Source of the DNA: Bacteroidetes bacterium endosymbiont of Geopemphigus sp. | GTDB taxonomy: Bacteria; Bacteroidota; Bacteroidia; Flavobacteriales; Blattabacteriaceae | Length of the DNA stretch: 64,000 bases | Reading direction: 5' to 3' | Assembly (NCBI RefSeq): GCF_002904345.1 | Contig: NZ_PEIH01000005.1 | Location: 612,449 to 676,448, forward strand | Shown: positions 50,333-58,896 of the stretch, piece by piece | How the letters are laid out: each line of letters begins with the position of its first letter | Position numbering within the stretch: position 1 is the first letter of the stretch | Position numbers and translations under genes: made by a program | Notes under the pieces: generated by a model | Databases searched by the model: none | What the model saw: the letters and a program-made list of their open reading frames with translations, nothing else | Told to the model about the DNA's origin: nothing

Positions 50333-51253
50333 ATGAAAAAATTACTGCTTCTCTTCGTACTTACTATTTCCTGCGCTTGTAATGATAGCAATAACAACTA
50401 TGATGACCCTATGGAAACAGAAAGTGATTCTTCTCTTGAGAATACTCGTGAGCTTCTTAAGCGAAAGTGGGCACAGAAAAATCCAAAATTCAGTAAAGAA
50501 ACACTAGAGAATCGCCTTGACATAGAGAGTACATGTGAAATAAATCCTTCAGGGGAAATAAAAGACCTCTATAAAATAATCCTCAGGCAATACAAGGGTG
50601 AGGAAAAAGCCAAAATCGTCACGAATGCTAGCTATAAAATAGATGCGAAAGGCGGGCTTATTATTGAAGGTCCTAAAGAGGATTACCCGCAAAGGATTCA
50701 TCTAAAAATGATAAACGAAAATCATATGGCTATACAATGGGGAAAGGGAAAAGATGAGCAAATGGAAATGTTTGAAAGACCCCGAGTGGCATCGGATATC
50801 TTCAAAGAGTGGGTCCCTGTAACTGAAGAAGGAGATCAATTATCTTTATCTTATGATAATCAAATATGGAGAAGCATAAAAAAAGAATCTGGTGACCATT
50901 CGCCGACTGGCGAAGTACATTTTTATACGGATGGGGTTTATAAATTGAATCTTTCCTCTTTTGGCTACTGGAATTTTTGGCGCAAAGGTTATCCTTCTAA
51001 GGTAGAATTAGATATAAATTCACCGAAAATGAATCCGATGAATACTGCTGTAGACGTTATAACACGTGTTATAAACAAAAAGGAATCAGAACCTCATAGC
51101 ATTGTATATAAGAACGTTAAAGTAAAATTTTATATCTTGGATTATGATAATAAAAACTATAGGCTCGTAACGCTTTCTTCGTTTAAGAACGAAGATATCA
51201 AAGATGAAGATAGTAGCATTTTTTATAAAATCTACTGGAAGATGCTAAAATAG
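50333..51253 (+). CDS. Uncharacterised lipoprotein
   Basis: A 306-residue protein with a lipoprotein signal (LLLLFVLTISCAC; acyl-Cys near residue 14 or 16) followed by an Asn/Asp-rich linker (NDSNNNYDDP). The mature part is charged and appears to hold two similar halves: a Trp-containing helix (RELLKRKWAQKNPKF, about 41-55) before a beta-rich block with IHLKMINENHMAIQW, and WVPVTEEGDQLSLSYDNQIW before EVHFYTDGVYKLNLSS. I know no family for it. The layout suggests a lipocalin-like or immunity-type beta protein, but that is a guess. It is intact and flanked by hairpins. Confidence 0.6.
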   Translation: MKKLLLLFVLTISCACNDSNNNYDDPMETESDSSLENTRELLKRKWAQKNPKFSKETLENRLDIESTCEINPSGEIKDLYKIILRQYKGEEKAKIVTNASYKIDAKGGLIIEGPKEDYPQRIHLKMINENHMAIQWGKGKDEQMEMFERPRVASDIFKEWVPVTEEGDQLSLSYDNQIWRSIKKESGDHSPTGEVHFYTDGVYKLNLSSFGYWNFWRKGYPSKVELDINSPKMNPMNTAVDVITRVINKKESEPHSIVYKNVKVKFYILDYDNKNYRLVTLSSFKNEDIKDEDSSIFYKIYWKMLK

Positions 51254-51284
51254 AAAAGTTTTGGGCTTGGCATATAGAAAAATT

Positions 51285-51307
51285 AAAGCGCCATTTCGAG
51301 GCGCTTT
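51285..51307. terminator. Hairpin terminator after the lipoprotein gene
   Basis: AAAGCGCC pairs with GGCGCTTT around a seven-base loop, 32 bases after the lipoprotein stop. The T-run is short on either strand (TTT), so it may serve the convergent gldE side too. Confidence 0.6.
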
Positions 51308-51309
51308 GG

Positions 51310-51572
51310 CCACCCAATTGATAAAGTTTTGCCTAAATTTTTTAGGATGAGAAAGAGATCGCTCTTTAATAAAACTATTCTCGAATAGTATGTTTGTAAA
51401 AACGCTCCTGAGCATCGTTCATTAAGAACTCAAAATTCTTCTACACACGCGATAAAAAAGATGGATCGTTACATTTTAATCAGGATTAAAATCGTACCAG
51501 GATGGGCATCTTTTATCGCGAAGCTCAGCGAAAATGGGACGCTCAAAGTCAAAATAAGCTTGCTTTTCTCAT
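51310..51572 (-). pseudogene. gldD: Gliding-motility lipoprotein GldD, remnant
   Basis: The expected ATG overlaps the gldE stop (51572). It reads only MRKASLF before stops, so the signal is broken. Downstream come YFDFERPIFAELR, CPSWYDFNPD-stop-NVTIHLFYRV and, after a shift, NFEFLMNDAQERFYKHTIRE, which fits the mid-part of GldD (N/K-x-T/A-I-x-L-x-Y followed by LL-x-DAQ-x-x-Y-x-H). The C-terminal half and part of the N-terminal region are deleted. Its position after gldE is the conserved one. Confidence 0.6.
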
Positions 51573-52921
51573 ACGGATTCATTAGCCTTATTTTTAACTC
51601 CTTTGATGACTTTAATGCGCTTAAGACGTTTTTTATCGAGCGCTTCCACGATAAAAGTATAGTTTAGAAAACGGATTTTCTGATGTCTTCTAGGAAACGA
51701 ACGGTGAATTTCCATCACAAAACCACCTAGAGTATCAGCTTCTCCCTTTCTTTTCTCAAACCTGTCTTCTTCCTTAATCTCCATAATTCGGTAAAAATCG
51801 ATCAGAGGGGTTTTCCCTTCGAAAATAAAAGTATTTGTATCTAACTTAAAATGATAAGCTTGATCATCATCATATTCATCAGCGATTTCTCCTACAATTT
51901 CTTCAATGACGTCTTCAAGGGTGATCAACCCACAGGTGCCTCCATATTCATCTACAACAATAGCCAAGTGCACACGCCTGGATTTAAATTCAGTTAGCAA
52001 ATTATCTATTTTCTTGTTTTCAGGTACGAAAAAAGGCGCATGTAATAAATTCGTCCACCTATAATGGGGCTCATTAATAAAAGGGAGCAAATCTTTGGCA
52101 AATAAAATACCTTCTATATCATCTATACGTTCACGATAGACAGGAATTCGAGAGTATCCCTCTGCAATTACTTGCTGGACTACTTCAATAAAAGGCGTAT
52201 CATAATTTAGCGCAAACATATCTACACGGGGTGTCATAGCTTGACGCGCTTCAATGCTTCCAAAATGTACAATACCTTCAAGAAATTCTCGATCCTTACT
52301 ATTTTTCTGACCTTTCGAGCTGATCTCAAGGGCTTGAGATAGTTGATCCACAGAGAAATGTTTTCTGGGAGCACCTAAATAGCGTTCGATAAAAGTAAAA
52401 GTATGTATCATTAAAGCCGAAAAGGGACTCAAGAGCCAATTAAGCAACTCTAAAGGTGCGGATACCGATGCAGCAAATCGCATGCTGTGCTTACTAGCAT
52501 AGATCTTAGGAATAATCTCTCCGAAAAGGAGTAGAAAAAAGCTGATTCCGAAAACCTCTGTAATAAATTTTAGTGAGAAATTGATTCCAAAAATCTGGAA
52601 ATGAGGAAATTTTCCAAATTTTGATAAAAGTGAAGAGGTGAGCAATACAATAGCGATGTTTATAAAATTCAGTGAAACTAGAATAGTAGCTAATAACTTT
52701 TTAGGATGATTAAGAATCTTCAATATTGAAGATATTTTTGAAAAATGATGCTTTTGTTGTTTTTTAAGCATCTTTTGATCTAATGAAAAATAAGCTATCT
52801 CAGCACCTGATATAACAGCGGAGCAGAACAAAAGAAAAATAAGAAGTAATAAATAAAAAGCTGCTTGCAAGTACACAAAATGTACCGGCACAAAGTTTTC
52901 CTCCGGAATTATTGTTTCCAA
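51569..52921 (-). CDS. gldE: GldE / CNNM-CorC family membrane protein
   Basis: This 450-residue protein has an N-terminal CNNM (DUF21) membrane domain (about 1-190; FLLFCSAVISGAEIAYFSLD), two CBS domains (about 210-340; AMTPRVDMFALN, VVDEYGGTCGLITLEDVIEE) and a C-terminal transporter-associated domain (about 355-435). In flavobacteria this gene between ssb and gldD is gldE, linked to gliding. Relatives export Mg2+ or Co2+. Since gldD and gldA are dead, its retention argues for an ion-transport job independent of motility. Confidence 0.85.
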   Translation of the reverse strand: METIIPEENFVPVHFVYLQAAFYLLLLIFLLFCSAVISGAEIAYFSLDQKMLKKQQKHHFSKISSILKILNHPKKLLATILVSLNFINIAIVLLTSSLLSKFGKFPHFQIFGINFSLKFITEVFGISFFLLLFGEIIPKIYASKHSMRFAASVSAPLELLNWLLSPFSALMIHTFTFIERYLGAPRKHFSVDQLSQALEISSKGQKNSKDREFLEGIVHFGSIEARQAMTPRVDMFALNYDTPFIEVVQQVIAEGYSRIPVYRERIDDIEGILFAKDLLPFINEPHYRWTNLLHAPFFVPENKKIDNLLTEFKSRRVHLAIVVDEYGGTCGLITLEDVIEEIVGEIADEYDDDQAYHFKLDTNTFIFEGKTPLIDFYRIMEIKEEDRFEKRKGEADTLGGFVMEIHRSFPRRHQKIRFLNYTFIVEALDKKRLKRIKVIKGVKNKANESV

Positions 52922-52944
52922 AAATTTATGTTTAATTAAGCATC

Positions 52945-53328
52945 CTATACTTTTTCTTCAGAAAACAAACTACCGGAGGTGTCAGAGTTGTTAGATTTCC
53001 TTTCGAGCTGTATAACGCGATCTGCATGGATCTCCACGAAAGAGCGTACCTGGCCTTGTTCATTCCATTTTTTATTGCGAATGCTTCCTTCGAGGTAAAT
53101 CTTATCTCCTTTTTTTAATCGTTTCTGACAACGCTCGGCAAGATCGTTTCTCACGAAGATATCATGCCATTCGCGATGGACAAAATGCTTATTTTTATCA
53201 GTACTGTAAAAAGTCTCGACAGTCATCAAATGAAAGCGCGCAACGGGCTGCTTTGCATTGATATAATGCGTTTTTACCTCATCAGTTATCTCTCCAATGA
53301 GCATCGCTCTATTTAACGTCTTATCCAT
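52945..53328 (-). CDS. ssb: Single-stranded DNA-binding protein
   Basis: This 127-residue OB-fold protein coats single-stranded DNA in replication and repair. LNRAMLIGEITDEVKTHYI, FHLMTVETFYSTD, REWHDIFVRNDLAERCQKRL, KGDKIYLEGSIRNKKW follow the family pattern. The tail is short and acidic (SGSLFSEEKV) and lacks the classic DDIPF end. Flavobacteria often have more than one SSB, and this one is the gldE-linked copy. It lies 23 bases upstream of gldE. Confidence 0.93.
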   Translation of the reverse strand: MDKTLNRAMLIGEITDEVKTHYINAKQPVARFHLMTVETFYSTDKNKHFVHREWHDIFVRNDLAERCQKRLKKGDKIYLEGSIRNKKWNEQGQVRSFVEIHADRVIQLERKSNNSDTSGSLFSEEKV

Positions 53329-53367
53329 CAGAACTTATTGGATATCTATTGTAAAAATTATGTAAAT

Positions 53368-54411
53368 TTAGGCACAATCCTCTCTTTCTAAGAAACTCTT
53401 TATGGGACGGGAAAACGGATAGAGAACAATTTTTTTAGTCTGTATAAATCCTCTGTTTTTTAATTTTTCGGCGCAAGACATCTTTGGTGTTGCCTGCCAA
53501 AATTCGATTTTCAAATGTTGATGGGTAAGTTTGTGTATTACACTTGCTAAAAATATCCCGGATAAACCGAATTCATTTAAAAAGCCTTTACGAATTTGAT
53601 CGTCAGAGAGCCTTTCATCCGATTCAATACATGGAAATTCATATAATCCCTGCCATATATCTTTTTTTTCTCTTTTTTTAATCCATATTCCTTGTGGTAA
53701 TTTGATGTGAAGATAATAAAAAAACCTTTCACGTTTATAGAGCTTTTTCTCTTTAAAAGGCAAATTATTTACCTCTCCATAAATGAAGGCAAAGCATGAT
53801 GACATTAAAGGACAACAGTAGCATTCAGGGCTTTTTGGTGTACAAATCAAAGCGCCGATTTCCATGACTGCTTGATTAAAATCTCCTGGATGATCCTTTG
53901 AAATGAATTTAAGAGCTAGTTCAAAGAACTCTGAAGCAGCTTTACTTAATGCAATATTAATTTTGATACCGAAATAGCGCGCAAAAAGTCTATAGGCATT
54001 TCCATCTATAGCCGGAACAGGTTCCTTAAAACATATGGAGGCGATAGCTGCTGCCGTATAAGGACCAATCCCTTTAAGTTGTAGCAAAGATTTATAAGTG
54101 TCAGGAAAAACACCTCCTCTTTCTTGAACAATTAAACGCGCACTAAAATGAATATTACGCGCACGACTATAATATCCTAAACCTTCCCAAATCTTAAGAA
54201 TTTCTTCTTCTTGAGCATTGGCAAGCGTTTCTATGTCAGGAAATCTTTTGATAAAATTCAGGTAATAATTATAACCTTGTGCTACCCTAGTTTGTTGTAA
54301 AATAATTTCTGAAATCCAAATATGATAAGGATCAGAGGTAGATCTCCAGGGAAGCTCTCGTTTACATTTTTCATACCAATTAAGCAAAATTTTTACAAAA
54401 TTTAAATACAT
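53368..54411 (-). CDS. mutY: A/G-specific adenine glycosylase MutY
   Basis: This 347-residue base-excision enzyme removes adenine opposite 8-oxoguanine. It has the LQQTRVAQG minor-groove motif, the helix-hairpin-helix LKGIGPYTAAAIAS with the active-site Asp in VPAIDGNAYRL (about residue 145), the [4Fe-4S] loop C-x6-C-x2-C-x5-C (CTPKSPECYCCPLMSSC), and a C-terminal NUDIX-like 8-oxoG reader (IWQGLYEFPC, about 225-340). It is intact, although uvrC and the alkylation-repair gene in the same window are dead. Confidence 0.95.
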   Translation of the reverse strand: MYLNFVKILLNWYEKCKRELPWRSTSDPYHIWISEIILQQTRVAQGYNYYLNFIKRFPDIETLANAQEEEILKIWEGLGYYSRARNIHFSARLIVQERGGVFPDTYKSLLQLKGIGPYTAAAIASICFKEPVPAIDGNAYRLFARYFGIKINIALSKAASEFFELALKFISKDHPGDFNQAVMEIGALICTPKSPECYCCPLMSSCFAFIYGEVNNLPFKEKKLYKRERFFYYLHIKLPQGIWIKKREKKDIWQGLYEFPCIESDERLSDDQIRKGFLNEFGLSGIFLASVIHKLTHQHLKIEFWQATPKMSCAEKLKNRGFIQTKKIVLYPFSRPIKSFLEREDCA

Positions 54412-54441
54412 GCAACTTTAAAACGGTTTATAAAAATTTGG

Positions 54442-54449
54442 TATATTTG
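54442..54449 (+). promoter_or_regulatory. Promoter (-7 element) for the HU gene
   Basis: TATATTTG fits TAnnTTTG and lies about 85 bases before the HU start codon, between the divergent mutY and HU genes. No good -33 TTG was seen at the ideal distance. Confidence 0.5.
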
Positions 54450-54533
54450 GTATCATAATTTCAGTATGTTTCCTGTACAAAGGTGAACAAAGCAATTGAC
54501 TATCCAAATGAATTTTTTATTAATTGACCAGAT

Positions 54534-54827
54534 ATGACAAAAGCAGATATAATTGACGTAGTTTCAGAAAAAGTTGGTCTTGGGAAACATGAAGTAAAAA
54601 TCGTCATAGAAACTTTTATCGAAGAAACTAAAAATTGCCTTAATTCGGGAGAGAATTTTTATTACAGAGGTTTCGGTTCATTCATCGTTAAAGAACGTGC
54701 TGAGAAAACCGCACGTAACATCTCAAAAGGAGTGGCTATTACTATCCCAGCTTATAACACCCCTGTTTTCAAGCCTGCTAAAGAGCTGAAAGAGTTCGTA
54801 AAAAATAACGTACCTGTCAAAAAATAA
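54534..54827 (+). CDS. HU-family nucleoid DNA-binding protein
   Basis: This 97-residue histone-like protein bends DNA as a dimer. KADIIDVVSEKVGLGKHEVK, the GFGSFIVKERAEKTARNISK saddle and the proline-tipped arm (AITIPAYNTPVFKPAKEL) are complete. It is divergent from mutY, and 27 bases separate it from the small basic protein gene, in the gene order mutY / HU / small basic protein / rng known from flavobacteria. Confidence 0.95.
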   Translation: MTKADIIDVVSEKVGLGKHEVKIVIETFIEETKNCLNSGENFYYRGFGSFIVKERAEKTARNISKGVAITIPAYNTPVFKPAKELKEFVKNNVPVKK

Positions 54828-54854
54828 ACTATTATAACCGATAAATTCCTATCC

Positions 54855-54944
54855 ATGCCTAACGGAAAGAAAAGAAAAAAGCACAAAATTGCCACACATA
54901 AAAGAAAGAAAAGAAGTAGGCAAAACAGGCATAAAAAGAAATAA
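54855..54944 (+). CDS. Small highly basic conserved protein (29 residues)
   Basis: A 29-codon gene (MPNGKKRKKHKIATHKRKKR... ending in KK and TAA), made almost entirely of Lys, Arg and His. I recall near-identical short proteins at this place, between HU and ribonuclease G, in many Flavobacteriia. Composition and size resemble small ribosomal proteins such as Thx, so a ribosomal role is plausible but not shown. It overlaps an artefactual upstream extension of the rng frame. A terminator follows 18 bases after its stop. It is too short for standard gene finding. Confidence 0.75.
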   Translation: MPNGKKRKKHKIATHKRKKRSRQNRHKKK

Positions 54945-54962
54945 ACCGACCGTTGTTAATAA

Positions 54963-54998
54963 AAAACCAGTTTCCTCACTTGGGTACTGGTTTTTTTT
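54963..54998 (+). terminator. Rho-independent terminator after HU / small basic gene
   Basis: AAAACCAGT pairs with ACTGGTTTT around a 14-base loop, followed by further Ts. It stands 25 bases before the rng start and supports rng starting at 55024, not at the upstream in-frame ATG 54889. Confidence 0.75.
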
Positions 54999-55023
54999 CT
55001 TAATTCACGGGCTAAAAAAAACA

Positions 55024-56574
55024 ATGAGTAAAGAATTAGTTGTACAAACAAATGATAAAGAGGTAGTTGTTACCATTCTTGAAAACGGAAAATTATTAGA
55101 AATACATCGTCAGAGCAATGATCAGAATTTTCTGGTAGGAGACATTTACCTTGGAAGGATAAAAAAAATAGCAGAAGGTCTCAACGCAGCTTTTGTAAAT
55201 ATTGGATGTACAAAAGATGCCTTTCTTCATTACCACGATCTAGGCCCTCAGCTTAAGTCGTTTTTAAAGTTCTTATCACTTAACAAAAGTGCACAACAAT
55301 CATATGATAATCAAGATTATACACCGGAAGAACAAATCAATAAAGATGGCTACATAGGAGAGGTACTACAGAGTGGGCAAAAAATATTGATTCAGATTAC
55401 TAAAGAATCTATCTCAAACAAGGGACCCAGACTGACTTCAGAGATTTCATTAGCAGGACGATATCTTATTCTGATAGCTTTCGCCGATAAGATTTCTGTT
55501 TCGCAGAAAATAAAAGACCGTAAAGAAAGAGAGCGTCTTATTTCTCTTATGCAGAGAATAAAACCTAAAGGCTTCGGTATAATCATTCGAACTGTAGCGA
55601 GCAATAAAAAAACTGAAGCGCTTGAAGCTGATTTACTTTATTTAATCAATAAGTGGAAAAATACGCTCAAGAATCTAAGAAAAAAGAATCCGCCAGCCAG
55701 GGTAATGCGTGAAATGGACAAAGCTTCGTTGATTTTGAGAGATCTTTTTAACGATGACTTCACTTCCATTATTTGTGATGATGAAGATCTTTGTGATGAA
55801 ATGACCGATTATCTCTCCACCATAGCTCCCGATAAGATTGATATTGTAAAACATTATCGTGATAAAGATCTGCCTATTTTCGAGAAATTTGGCATTGAAC
55901 GACAGATGAAAGTTTTACTTGGAAAAAATGTTCCGTTAGCTAAAGGTGCTTATCTGGTAATAGAGCATACTGAGGCTTTACATGTAATCGATGTGAACAG
56001 CGGGATGGGGGCACATATCAAAAACAAACAGGAAAACGTGGCATTAGACGTCAACATTCTAGCAGCTAGTGAAATTGCCAGGCAATTGCGTTTAAGGGAT
56101 ATGGGTGGGATTATCGTAATAGACTTTATCGATATGTCTGAGGCCGAGCACCGAAAAAAACTCTACGAGCATCTCAAAGAGGAAATGAAAAATGAACGGG
56201 CTAAATATAAAATTTTACCGCCGAGCAAATTTGGATTGATACAATTGACCCGACAAAGAGTGCGACCGGAGTTAAACATAGAGACTTCCGAGGAGAATCC
56301 TAATAAAAACGATGAGGTAGAGGCTCCAACAGCACATATTTATCGCTTAGAATTCATTCTCGAGAATTTTATAAAGGAAAAGCATAAAAGTATTATCTTG
56401 TATACACATCCATTCATAGCTGCCTATCTCAAGCAAGGCTGGCCCTCGAGACGACAAAAATGGTTTTTAAAACACAAAAAATGGATCAAAATTATTCCCA
56501 GAGACTCGTTTAAATATCTTGAATATCAAATAGTTGATAGAGATAATAAGATACTATCCGCTTATAAAAATTAA
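55024..56574 (+). CDS. rng: Ribonuclease E/G family protein
   Basis: This 516-residue endoribonuclease acts in rRNA maturation and mRNA decay. An N-terminal S1 domain (about 35-130, GDIYLGRIKKIAEGLNAAFV) is followed by the RNase H-like and DNase I-like domains with the catalytic DVNSG (about residue 325) and VIDFIDMSEAEHRKKL. The Zn-link C-x2-C of E. coli RNase E is not evident, as in many RNase G proteins. I choose ATG 55024 (MSKELVVQTNDKEVVV), since an upstream ATG at 54889 lies inside the small basic gene and before a terminator. Confidence 0.94.
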   Translation: MSKELVVQTNDKEVVVTILENGKLLEIHRQSNDQNFLVGDIYLGRIKKIAEGLNAAFVNIGCTKDAFLHYHDLGPQLKSFLKFLSLNKSAQQSYDNQDYTPEEQINKDGYIGEVLQSGQKILIQITKESISNKGPRLTSEISLAGRYLILIAFADKISVSQKIKDRKERERLISLMQRIKPKGFGIIIRTVASNKKTEALEADLLYLINKWKNTLKNLRKKNPPARVMREMDKASLILRDLFNDDFTSIICDDEDLCDEMTDYLSTIAPDKIDIVKHYRDKDLPIFEKFGIERQMKVLLGKNVPLAKGAYLVIEHTEALHVIDVNSGMGAHIKNKQENVALDVNILAASEIARQLRLRDMGGIIVIDFIDMSEAEHRKKLYEHLKEEMKNERAKYKILPPSKFGLIQLTRQRVRPELNIETSEENPNKNDEVEAPTAHIYRLEFILENFIKEKHKSIILYTHPFIAAYLKQGWPSRRQKWFLKHKKWIKIIPRDSFKYLEYQIVDRDNKILSAYKN

Positions 56575-56621
56575 TCATCTCTTACAGATAGAAAAAACTT
56601 TCTATATTTACAGCGATTTCA

Positions 56622-56703
56622 GCGGGTGTGGTGGAATTGGTAGACACGCCAGACTTAGGATCTGGTGCCGTAAGGTGTGGGGGTTCGAGTCCCTTCACCC
56701 GCA
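56622..56703 (+). tRNA. tRNA-Leu (anticodon UAG)
   Basis: The acceptor stem GCGGGTG/CACCCGC, anticodon stem CCAGA/TCTGG with loop CTTAGGA (anticodon TAG, reading CUN), a long variable arm (TGCCGTAAGGTGT) and T-arm GGGGGTTCGAGTCCCTT give an 82-base class II tRNA. The discriminator base is A. The CCA end is not encoded. Confidence 0.97.
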
Positions 56704-56767
56704 CTTGGTATGAAATTTTTACAGAGGTAAAAAGAACAAAAAAAAATTAGAAGTTAAGGTGAAATTT

Positions 56768-58200
56768 TTACTCATCAAGACCTAGTCGTATTTCTTTTTT
56801 GCGAATTACCTCATCATTAAAATCTTTTTTAAGTAACTGAAGTTCTTATCGCTGAACAGAAATCAGCTCAATATATCTCTTGGTACAATTTTATCTCCTT
56901 CTTACGATTTTCTGAAGAATTGAGTTGATTATCTATGTAAAATGATTCATTTTTCAGGTGATTCTTCAAATTCTTAATCAATGGATTACGTGTTATTTCT
57001 AAAGAATATTTCTCATGCAAATAAAGGAGATAAAAAGTATAAGATCTCGCTGCTGAAATTTCGCTTCAGCGCTTAATACAAAAGGAACAGATAAAGCGGT
57101 ATCTAAAGACACTTACCCTACACATACCAGCCCAACCAACGATATATAAGCCCGCGCCAGCCGACAAATTCGGTTCTGTGGAACGTATTTTATCACTCAG
57201 CCTTCGCGTGAGAAGGATAATAGAGAAAACATAAAGAATACGAATGAAGATGATCACCAGGCTGATAAGTAGCCCGTAACCTAAGCTTGAATTATGGAAT
57301 GGCTCTTTAACTCTTTTATAATGAAAGGCCAGCTCCAAACCTATGAGTATAAAAATCAAACCATTTAAAAGAAAAATCAAAGTATCCCAAACGCCTAAAA
57401 CTTGTATACATGTGCTGTGATCGAAAAATTCGTTAATGTGGTAAGAAATAAACCTCCACTTACTGGCCGCCATAGCTCCTGAATAGTAAGTAATTGCTCG
57501 GAAGCAAGATACATAGCGTAAGGGGTTACTAATGTAAAAGCTGTATTAATACCCGGCCTGGTAGGCAAACATCGATGAACGATATAGAAGATAACCCAAA
57601 ACTACCCTAAGAAATATTCCCATAAAAGTCACCATGAAAAATCTACCACTGCTTTATGAAAAATAAAAGTTCCTGATAAGCTCGCTATCAAGGCAAATTG
57701 AAAAACAATCAAGCTTGAGGCATCATTTACAAGACTCTCCTCCTTGAGGTATAGCATTGATTCGCTTTGGTATTCTTAAATTTTTAAGACATAAGCAGCT
57801 CTACTACAGCATCTGGAAGAGAAACAATAGCACCTAATAAAAACTCCAACGCCACAGTAAAACTGGTATGAGAAGGTATGAAATATAAGCAACGATCAAT
57901 GATGTAAAAAAACCAAACCAGAAGCAAGAAAAAGTATTGGGCGGCTTCCATTTTCAAAAATCTTTCCATAAAAAAAACCCAGGTAGCCTCGTAAAGCAAA
58001 GGAAGAAGAAAAATAAGGAAAATCCATATCGGAACTGATCTCAATAAGAGGAATACCTGGAATAAGACTTACAATTAGTCCACTAAGAACAAAAAATATC
58101 GGATAAGAGATACGAAGCTTTTCGCCAAGCATTACCAGCAAAAAGACGGCTACGAAAAGCCTTATTAAAATCAGAAGATTTCATGAAACATAGAATTCTT
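56768..58200 (-). pseudogene. Na+/H+ antiporter (CPA1 family), degraded
   Basis: Pieces in order: LLVMLGEKLRISYPIFFVLSG, LIPGIPLIEISSD, FLIFLPPLLYEATW, FTVALEFLLGAIVSLPDAVV (transport-core GAxxxxPDAV), a damaged middle, INEFFDHSTCIQVLGVWDTLIFLLNGLIF, IFIRILYVFSIILL, and a charged C-terminal tail ending RLGLDE with a stop. This is a bacterial CPA1 exchanger such as NhaP/YjcE. Frameshifts and stops occur throughout (about 57100, 57475, 57780, 58040). Confidence 0.85.
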
Positions 58201-58734
58201 TTTAAATTTTCATCTTCAGTATCATATAAATTTATAAGAATCAGTAGCTTTTTGTCAATATACACTTTGTAAGAGATTTAATATTTGGGGTAACATTCTA
58301 CACCCGAATAAGTTAAAATTTATAATAAAAGCCATTTTACATTTTCTATATTTTTGTTCTATGAACTAGTTATATTGATATATACAATAACTCACACTAG
58401 ATACTGTTTTTTTTAAATAATTAACACTAAAAGTTACACTAATATAAGTCAAATGCTAAAAATATATTCTTATTTCCTTTAAAGAAAGTCGCTTGAAAGC
58501 GAAGGTCATTTTAGTATTTAGTCATCAAAAAAAAGGACACTTCTGTAGAAGAAAATATTTTGAAAGAGATTTATAAGAGCAAATGAAAAGACTATCATCT
58601 AGAAAAAAACACCTTAAAAAAGACTCGGGAGAATATTTCCTGAGGCTGTAAACTTAGGAATTAAATAGCGACTTTAAAAAAGCATTGATTTTTTTGGTCT
58701 ATAAAACAAGTCTTCCGAGTACGGAAATATTTTA
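58201..58734. other. AT-rich intergenic region before the his operon
   Basis: There are about 530 bases with no supported gene. Short Lys-rich plus-strand frames (e.g. around 58525-58650) look random or eroded. No IS ends or tRNA are present. Confidence 0.45.
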
Positions 58735-58742
58735 TACATTTG
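58735..58742 (+). promoter_or_regulatory. Promoter (-7 element) of the his operon
   Basis: TACATTTG matches TAnnTTTG and predicts a transcription start near 58749, leaving a leader of about 150 bases before hisG. The -33 element is not obvious. Confidence 0.5.
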
Positions 58743-58752
58743 TTCTTAAAAA

Positions 58753-58888
58753 ATGACGAAACAAAGCTACATCTACCAACACACATGATCATTTCACCAA
58801 AATCATCGGTAAGCACTTGTAATGTAGTTTTTTGTTAACTGAATATTTTAGAGAAGTTTGCGCAAAAAGGCAAGCTTTTATTGTTTTT
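58753..58888 (+). promoter_or_regulatory. Possible his leader/attenuator, perhaps damaged
   Basis: An ATG directly after the predicted start opens MTKQSYIYQHT and stops. A one-base shift at the stop would continue HDHFTKIIGKHL, giving a leader with four His codons. A weak stem AAAAG/CTTTT at 58865-58879 followed by ATTGTTTTT lies 9 bases before hisG. This mirrors the phe leader but the peptide is broken and the stem poor, so it may be a decayed attenuator. Confidence 0.3.
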
Positions 58889-58896
58889 AATAACTT

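Noticed and set aside
50333-51253. Toxin-immunity pairing of this lipoprotein with the EndoU-like protein
   Set aside because: They are 20 kb apart on opposite strands and nothing links them beyond both being exported and intact.
54889-55023. Longer RNase G N-terminus from ATG 54889
   Set aside because: It overlaps the 29-residue basic gene in another frame and spans its terminator. The family N-terminus starts at 55024.
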